The notes under the pieces are model-generated. The model worked only from the letters and a program-made list of their open reading frames with translations, was not told the DNA's origin and did not search any database. 64,000 bases of DNA from Prochlorococcus sp. AG-347-L21 (GTDB taxonomy: Bacteria; Cyanobacteriota; Cyanobacteriia; PCC-6307; Cyanobiaceae). The translations under genes and the position numbers were made by a program. Where the stretch lies: assembly GCA_003278875.1 (NCBI GenBank), contig QCCQ01000002.1, forward strand, positions 62,001 to 126,000, given 5' to 3'. Position 1 is the first letter of the stretch. Each line of letters starts with the position of its first letter. This document shows, in pieces, positions 59,126 through 64,000 of this stretch.

Positions 59126-60248
59126 TTATTCAATAGATTCGTTGGAAGAAATATTCATACGTAATAATTCATGAATAAATGGTTCGAGTCCACCATTTAA
59201 AACATTATCTAACTCGTTAGTCTCCTGCATAGTCCTAAGATCTTTTACCATTTGATAGGGATGGAAAACATAATTTCTTATTTGATTGCCCCATGCAGCT
59301 TCCACAATATCACCTCTAATATCAGCTACTTCTGCAGCTCGTTGTTCTTTAGCAATCACTAATAGTTTAGACTTTAGAAGCAACATAGCTTTTTCTTTAT
59401 TTTGTAATTGAGATCTTTCTTGGGTACATCTTACTGAAATCCCTGAAGGCAAATGAACAATCCTTACCGCTGTTTCTACTTTATTAACATTTTGTCCTCC
59501 CGCTCCACCGGATCTACTAGTTGTAATTTCTAAATCTTTTTCAGGTATATCAAGTGAAATATTATCATCTAATTTTGGCATAACCTCTACCCCTGCAAAG
59601 CTGGTTTGTCTTTTGCCATTGGCATTAAAAGGAGAAATTCTTACTAATCTATGAGTTCCTTTTTCATGTTGCAGATAGCCGTATGCATATTTTCCATCAA
59701 TTTCAAACGTTACACTTTTAATACCTGCTTCTTCTCCTTGAGATAATTCATTAATGACAAGGCTCATTTGATTATTATCGGCCCATCTTGAGTACATTCT
59801 TAATAATATCTCTACCCAATCCTGCGCATCTGTTCCACCCGCACCTGCGTTAATAGAAACTACTGCACCTTCCTTATCGTATTCACCACATAACAATCTT
59901 TCAAATTCCCATTTATCTAAATTCTCTCTTAATTTCTTTAATCCCCGCTGGGATTCTAAAATCATTTCCTCTTCAGGTTCTAAAGAATAAAGCTCAAGAG
60001 AGGCATTAGCATCAGAAATAAAAGTTTTCCATTTATCTAACAATTCAAGTTGTGCTTTGACATCATCAAGGATTAACATTTGCTTTTTAGCTTCTTCTTG
60101 ATTTTCCCAAAATTCAGGCTGAGCAGAAATTTGCTCTAACTCTTTCCTTTTTGCTTTTAATCTTGGAACGTCAAAGACAATCCTGAGCATTACCCAGGCG
60201 CTCTGTTAGTTCCGAAAGATCTTTTTTGAAAAATGTTATATCTATCAA
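59126..60248 (-). CDS. prfB: Peptide chain release factor 2, made by +1 programmed frameshift
   Basis: RF2 recognises UAA and UGA. The main ORF (354 aa in the track, from 60190) has the GGQ motif [16 protein letters not shown], the domain II and III layout and a length typical of RF2. Its first residues MLRIVF are not family sequence. A zero-frame ORF starts at TTG 60248 and runs 25 codons (ending [12 protein letters not shown]) to an in-frame TGA at 60173-60171. That TGA lies in CTT-TGA-C, preceded by CAGGAT. Slipping +1 at CTT continues as [14 protein letters not shown]. This reproduces the classical RF2 autoregulatory frameshift, at codon 26 as in E. coli. Confidence 0.93.
60168..60189 (-). 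promoter_or_regulatory. RF2 +1 recoding site (CTTTGAC slippery sequence)
   Basis: On the minus strand the sequence is CTCAGGATTGTCTTTGAC: an AGGA Shine-Dalgarno-like element 4 nt before CTT, the slip codon CTT, then stop TGA followed by C. RF2 low -> slow stop decoding -> +1 slip to GAC. The element layout follows the known prfB recoding signal. Confidence 0.88.
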
Positions 60249-60324
60249 AATAGAATTTAATCGTTATTTATAATCTAACAAGCACTTTTGTTTAATAGTA
60301 TAAAGTAAGTATTATTTTAAAAAA

Positions 60325-60579
60325 ATGTCCAAAGTTGAAATCTATACTTGGCAATATTGCCCATTCTGTATTCGAGCAAAATCACTACTCAAGAAAAAAA
60401 ATGTAAATTTTACAGAATATAAAATAGACGGCGACGAAGATGCCAGAGCATTGATGATTGAAAGAGCTGATGGCAGAAGAACATTACCACAAATATTTAT
60501 AGATAATGAGGGTATCGGAGGCTGCGATGATCTCTATGCATTAGAAAATGAAAATAAATTAGAAGCATTATTAAACTAG
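60325..60579 (+). CDS. grxC: Glutaredoxin 3 (dithiol)
   Basis: 84 residues. [29 protein letters not shown] with active-site [26 protein letters not shown] with the GSH-binding region. It uses glutathione, made by gshB 5 bp downstream, so the two form a glutathione unit. Confidence 0.95.
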   Translation: MSKVEIYTWQYCPFCIRAKSLLKKKNVNFTEYKIDGDEDARALMIERADGRRTLPQIFIDNEGIGGCDDLYALENENKLEALLN

Positions 60580-60584
60580 ACCTT

Positions 60585-61508
60585 ATGAAATTTCTATTCG
60601 TAATAGATCCAATTAAAAATATAAATCCCCTAAAAGATTCAACCGCTGCTTTAATGCAAGCATCATCAAAAAAAAATATTGAAATCTGGAGTTGTACTCC
60701 TCAAGACCTTGAAGCTAGAGGTGATGAAGTATGGGCATCTTCGGTAAAAGTTGAAGTAAATCCGTGGATTTCTTTCAAAGAGAATGATTGCATACCCCTC
60801 GCCGAATTTAATTGCATTTGGATGAGAAAAGATCCTCCTGTAAATGAGGCTTATTTATATGCAACTCATCTTTTAGAAGTTGCCGAAAGAAAAGGAGTAA
60901 AGGTAATCAACAAACCCTCATCTTTAAGAGCATGGAATGAAAAGCTAGGTGCTTTGAGATATAGCCATTTAATGGCACCTACAATAGTTGCGAGTAAGGT
61001 AAAAGATCTAATTAATTTTGCAAATATAAATAATGAAGTAGTCATAAAACCTCTTGGAGGAAAAGGTGGTCAAGGTGTTATAAGGATAAATAAAAATTCT
61101 CCAGGAATTAAATCAATCATTGAATTAATTACTTCTCAAGAAGAATTACCCGTTATGATGCAAAAATTTATTCCTGAAGTCATAGAGGGTGATAAAAGAA
61201 TAATTATCGTAAACGGAGAAGCAATTGGATCTATAAATAGGATTCCTCAAGGAGGCGACTTTAGGAGTAATTTAGCGATGGGAGGGAAGGCTGAACCCAC
61301 ATTATTAACAGAAAAAGAAAAAAGTATCTGCTCAGAATTATCTCAACACTTCAAAGATGAAGGTTTATTTTTTGTGGGTATTGATGTAATAAATGGAATG
61401 CTTAGCGAGATTAATGTAACAAGTCCAACAGGTTTAAGAGAAATAGAAAATTTATCCAATAAGAATGTTTCAGCGGAAGTTATTGAAAAATTAGTAGAAA
61501 TTATCTAG
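60585..61508 (+). CDS. gshB: Glutathione synthetase
   Basis: 307 residues, ATP-grasp ligase joining gamma-glutamylcysteine and glycine. [75 protein letters not shown]-type [14 protein letters not shown]. The first enzyme (gshA) is elsewhere. Overlaps convergent menF by 8 nt. Confidence 0.96.
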   Translation: MKFLFVIDPIKNINPLKDSTAALMQASSKKNIEIWSCTPQDLEARGDEVWASSVKVEVNPWISFKENDCIPLAEFNCIWMRKDPPVNEAYLYATHLLEVAERKGVKVINKPSSLRAWNEKLGALRYSHLMAPTIVASKVKDLINFANINNEVVIKPLGGKGGQGVIRINKNSPGIKSIIELITSQEELPVMMQKFIPEVIEGDKRIIIVNGEAIGSINRIPQGGDFRSNLAMGGKAEPTLLTEKEKSICSELSQHFKDEGLFFVGIDVINGMLSEINVTSPTGLREIENLSNKNVSAEVIEKLVEII

Positions 61509-62913
61509 GATTTTTAGCGTAAAATATCTGTTTTACTATAGATTCAAATTTTAATTTAATCTCATCTATTTCTTTCTCTAAAACGGAGCCTGAAACTATA
61601 CCTGAACCTGCAGTAAATTCAATATTTTCTTCAATACATCTTGCGCCTCTTATTGCTAAAAGAAATGAAGCATTGCCTGATGAATCAACCCAACCCATTG
61701 GAGAGGCATAATTTCCTCTTGGAAAAGACTCAAGAGTATTTATCCAATCCAATGCTGCATTTTTTGGGTATCCACAAACAGCCGGAGATGGATGTAGGTT
61801 TTTAAGCAATTCAAAAGGACAAATATTTTCGACTTTAGAGAAAATAAGTGTTTGCAAATGAGAAATATCTCCAAATGAATTTACCTTGATATCACTTTTT
61901 TTAAAGTTTGTTATTTTTGAAACTTCTAAAGATTTAATCAAATGCTGTATTACATAATTATGTTCCTTTAAGTCTTTAGTACTTTTCAGGAGTTTCTTAA
62001 AATTTGAATTAGTAGAGATAGTTCCAGCAAGAGCCTCTAAAGTTAAATTAGGTTTAGAAAAAGAAAACAATTTTTCTGGAGATGCTCCAAACAAAATATC
62101 CTTACTATTCCTTTTCCAAACGTATCTAAATGTATTTGGTTGCTTCTTTTTAAATCTTTTTAAAATTTCTACTAAATCTAATTTATTTTTAAGTTTTATT
62201 TTAATCCTATTCGCTAAAACTATCTTTTCGAGGATACCTTTATCTACTAATTGAATTCCTCTATTTACTACTTTTTTCATATCTGTTTTAGAAGTTTCTA
62301 AGGAGTGTGAGAAATCATCAATATAAGGGGAAACAAAACTAGTTTTTAAGCCAGATGATTTTATTAATTCTGAGCCAGAATTAATAACTTGATTTCTAAT
62401 TGTCCATATTTCTTCAATTAATGTTCTTAATGATGATTTACCTTCAACATGACCATTGATTCTTAACCAGCAATTATTATCACTTTTAGTAATTAATATT
62501 TTTGGCAAGATAGCTTCCAAACTAGGAATATCTGAAGGTAAATTATTATTATTCAAATTTTCAGCGAAAGAAAATAAATAAATTATTTTTGAATGTGCAG
62601 AATTATGCGATTCATTAGTTAAATTGATTAAATTTTTAAAATTCTCAGAATTAAACTCTTTTGCTACCTCAAATCTTTTTGGACCATCCAAAGTAACATA
62701 TTTACACTTCTCTAAGGCTATATATGAAATGCCATCAGATTCCTCCCAAAATGAAGAAAACGGATATTTATTTATTAACAATTCATAAACTTGAAATAAA
62801 TCAATACAAGGAATCTCAACACAAATACTTACTAATCCAGAATTTTCAACTTTCTTATCGAAAGAGGAAAATACATCTTTTAAAAAATCTGTTAAGTTTA
62901 AATCATTTTTCAT
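61501..62913 (-). CDS. menF: Isochorismate synthase
   Basis: 470 residues of the chorismate-binding (TrpE/EntC/MenF) family. [38 protein letters not shown] and ERGNYASP-like [13 protein letters not shown], then [17 protein letters not shown]. The N-terminal 130 residues are the divergent domain of isochorismate synthases. With menA (divergent) and menC it serves phylloquinone synthesis for photosystem I. Confidence 0.92.
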   Translation of the reverse strand: MKNDLNLTDFLKDVFSSFDKKVENSGLVSICVEIPCIDLFQVYELLINKYPFSSFWEESDGISYIALEKCKYVTLDGPKRFEVAKEFNSENFKNLINLTNESHNSAHSKIIYLFSFAENLNNNNLPSDIPSLEAILPKILITKSDNNCWLRINGHVEGKSSLRTLIEEIWTIRNQVINSGSELIKSSGLKTSFVSPYIDDFSHSLETSKTDMKKVVNRGIQLVDKGILEKIVLANRIKIKLKNKLDLVEILKRFKKKQPNTFRYVWKRNSKDILFGASPEKLFSFSKPNLTLEALAGTISTNSNFKKLLKSTKDLKEHNYVIQHLIKSLEVSKITNFKKSDIKVNSFGDISHLQTLIFSKVENICPFELLKNLHPSPAVCGYPKNAALDWINTLESFPRGNYASPMGWVDSSGNASFLLAIRGARCIEENIEFTAGSGIVSGSVLEKEIDEIKLKFESIVKQIFYAKNPR

Positions 62914-62999
62914 TACTTATTGAAAATAACTAAAAATCATGCAATAAAGTAAAAAATGTAACTCAATTTATAAACTACATTTAATAATTATCTAATTTT

Positions 63000-63932
63000 G
63001 TGAGTTTATTAAAAATGAACGAAGATAAAAAAAAATTATGGAAACAAGCAATAAAATGGCCTCTTTATTCTGTTGCCATACTTCCAGTTTTAATAACAGG
63101 TGCTTATTTACTCAATCAATATGAAAAGGTAAAAATTTATAATTTGATTGCATTTACTTTAGCTGCAATTTTGATATTACTTTGGGAAAATCTAACTAAT
63201 GATTTATTCGACTCAGAAACAGGAATAGATGAATTTAAATTCCATTCAATTGTAAATCTTGTAAAAAATAAAAAAATAATTTCATTTATTGCATATACAT
63301 CTTTAGTTATTGGTTTATTAATAATTTCAATTATTTCAGTATCAACAAGTATAAACATTTTGATTTTGGTGGCAGCTTGCTGCTTCTTAGGATATTTATA
63401 TCAGGGTCCTCCTTTTAGATTTGGCTATCAAGGTTTAGGAGAACCATTATGCTGGCTTGCATTTGGACCTTTTGCTTACTCTGCAGTCTTAATTGCATTA
63501 AATCCATCTAATATTTTCTTTGAAGATATTCCCTGGAAAGTTTCTTTATTACTTGGTTCAGGACCTTCTTTGGCAACAACTCTTGTATTATTTTGTTCTC
63601 ATTTTCATCAAATTTCTGAAGATAAAAAGCATGGAAAAAATTCACCTTTAGTTCGCTTAGGAGCAAAAAAAGGTTCTCAATTTGTACCTTGGATAATTTT
63701 TACAATATATATTTTTCAACTTTTCACTATAGTTAATGGATTTATTCCAGTGTTTTGTATCCTTTATTTGATTAGTTTTCCTCAAGCACTAAGACTTATA
63801 AATTTATTAAGATCTTCATATAAAATTCCTAATGCAATAAAAAATTGTAAATTTATCGCAATAAAATTTCAAACTCTTAATGGAGTTGGCTTAATCACAG
63901 GATTAATATTTAATTACTTGCTTAATAAATGA
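63000..63932 (+). CDS. menA: 1,4-dihydroxy-2-naphthoate phytyltransferase
   Basis: 310 residues, UbiA-family membrane prenyltransferase with about 8-9 helices, GTG start. The Asp-rich active-site motif is NDLFDSETGIDEFKFHS (NDxxDxxxG), with a second Asp/His region (FCSHFHQISEDKKHGKNSPLVRLG). Adds a phytyl chain to dihydroxynaphthoate. TGA/ATG overlap with the next gene. Confidence 0.92.
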   Translation: MSLLKMNEDKKKLWKQAIKWPLYSVAILPVLITGAYLLNQYEKVKIYNLIAFTLAAILILLWENLTNDLFDSETGIDEFKFHSIVNLVKNKKIISFIAYTSLVIGLLIISIISVSTSINILILVAACCFLGYLYQGPPFRFGYQGLGEPLCWLAFGPFAYSAVLIALNPSNIFFEDIPWKVSLLLGSGPSLATTLVLFCSHFHQISEDKKHGKNSPLVRLGAKKGSQFVPWIIFTIYIFQLFTIVNGFIPVFCILYLISFPQALRLINLLRSSYKIPNAIKNCKFIAIKFQTLNGVGLITGLIFNYLLNK

Positions 63933-64000
63933 ACTTAATATTTCAAAAAAAATCTTATAGCTTTAAGTTATCCGCCAAAGTAAAAAATTCTAAAACCACC
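63929..64000 (+). CDS. menC: o-Succinylbenzoate synthase start (partial)
   Basis: ATG at 63929 overlaps the menA stop by ATGA, opening a frame to the window edge (24 codons): LIFQKKSYSFKLSAKVKNSKTT. The N-terminal pattern fits the beginning of MenC enolase-superfamily proteins, and menA-menC adjacency is known in marine cyanobacteria. Only the first 72 nt are visible, so the assignment rests mainly on context. Confidence 0.5.
   Translation, partial: MNLIFQKKSYSFKLSAKVKNSKTT

Noticed and set aside
62724-62933. 69-aa plus-strand ORF antisense to the start of menF
   Set aside because: Shadow of the menF N-terminal coding region, no recognisable domain.

Overview
The window is a contiguous stretch of core chromosome from a marine picocyanobacterium, almost certainly a high-light-adapted Prochlorococcus. 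The signs are the very AT-rich composition, dense packing with gaps often under 30 bp, photosynthesis genes (psbA, psbO, crtR, cp12, menF/menA), the small cyanobacterium-specific families (Ycf20, DUF2555, DUF3285, SbtA/SbtB) and the neighbour order around psbA and the bicarbonate transporters. The strain is not claimed. No insertion sequence, integrase, phage module, CRISPR array, toxin-antitoxin pair or rRNA is visible, and there is one tRNA.

Layout. 1-10 kb: a partial membrane protein, a small conserved protein, ileS, an unrecognised membrane protein, tRNA-Leu(UAG), crtR, gatC, mpg, pyrB, ycf20-like, two small cyanobacterial proteins and coaBC. 9.8-19.6 kb: psbO, sat, ftsH, a divergent KDPG aldolase-like gene, aroC, psbA (D1), an ORF-track-missed 42-codon gene, aspartoacylase, a xi-class GST and cp12. 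19.7-32.3 kb: obgE, mutS2, a VOC protein and hemB on the minus strand; a sulP-sbtA-sbtB bicarbonate-uptake operon on the plus strand; a thioredoxin-reductase-like flavoprotein; an ABC1 kinase; enolase. 32.5-41.8 kb: a ClpB2-type disaggregase, then secE-nusG-rplK-rplA-rplJ-rplL, then rnhA-pyrD-cobC-like. 41.7-51.3 kb: murG, a secreted unknown, pgk, rbgA-rluD, an orphan double ABC ATPase, rel (ppGpp) and a DUF2062 protein. 51.3-64 kb: mnmE-nadC-argS-hisC; a compact minus-strand run prfB-DUF3285-ybeY-dgkA-pabA-MBL-like; grxC-gshB; menF divergent from menA and the start of menC.

How the genes work together. Photosystem II is served by D1, PsbO, the FtsH protease family that clears damaged D1, CrtR carotenoids, and phylloquinone genes for photosystem I. 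Carbon entry is served by SulP/SbtA with its PII-like SbtB partner, and carbon flow by CP12, Pgk, Eno and the aldolase-like protein. Most of the rest is translation (IleRS, ArgRS, GatC, RF2, ribosomal proteins, RbgA, Obg, RluD, MnmE, YbeY).

I found no clearly new multi-gene system. The points that most deserve a second look are small-scale. They are the +1 programmed frameshift that splits prfB and is missed by the ORF track; two genes (crtR, mpg) whose conserved N-termini run upstream with no ATG/GTG/TTG; a 9-bp perfect palindrome between hemB and the bicarbonate operon; a 10-bp perfect stem at the rplJ start; a hairpin touching the clpB2 start codon; a thioredoxin-reductase-like protein without NADPH-binding motifs; a metallo-beta-lactamase-fold protein without the HxHxDH motif; and the overlooked 42-codon gene beside psbA.
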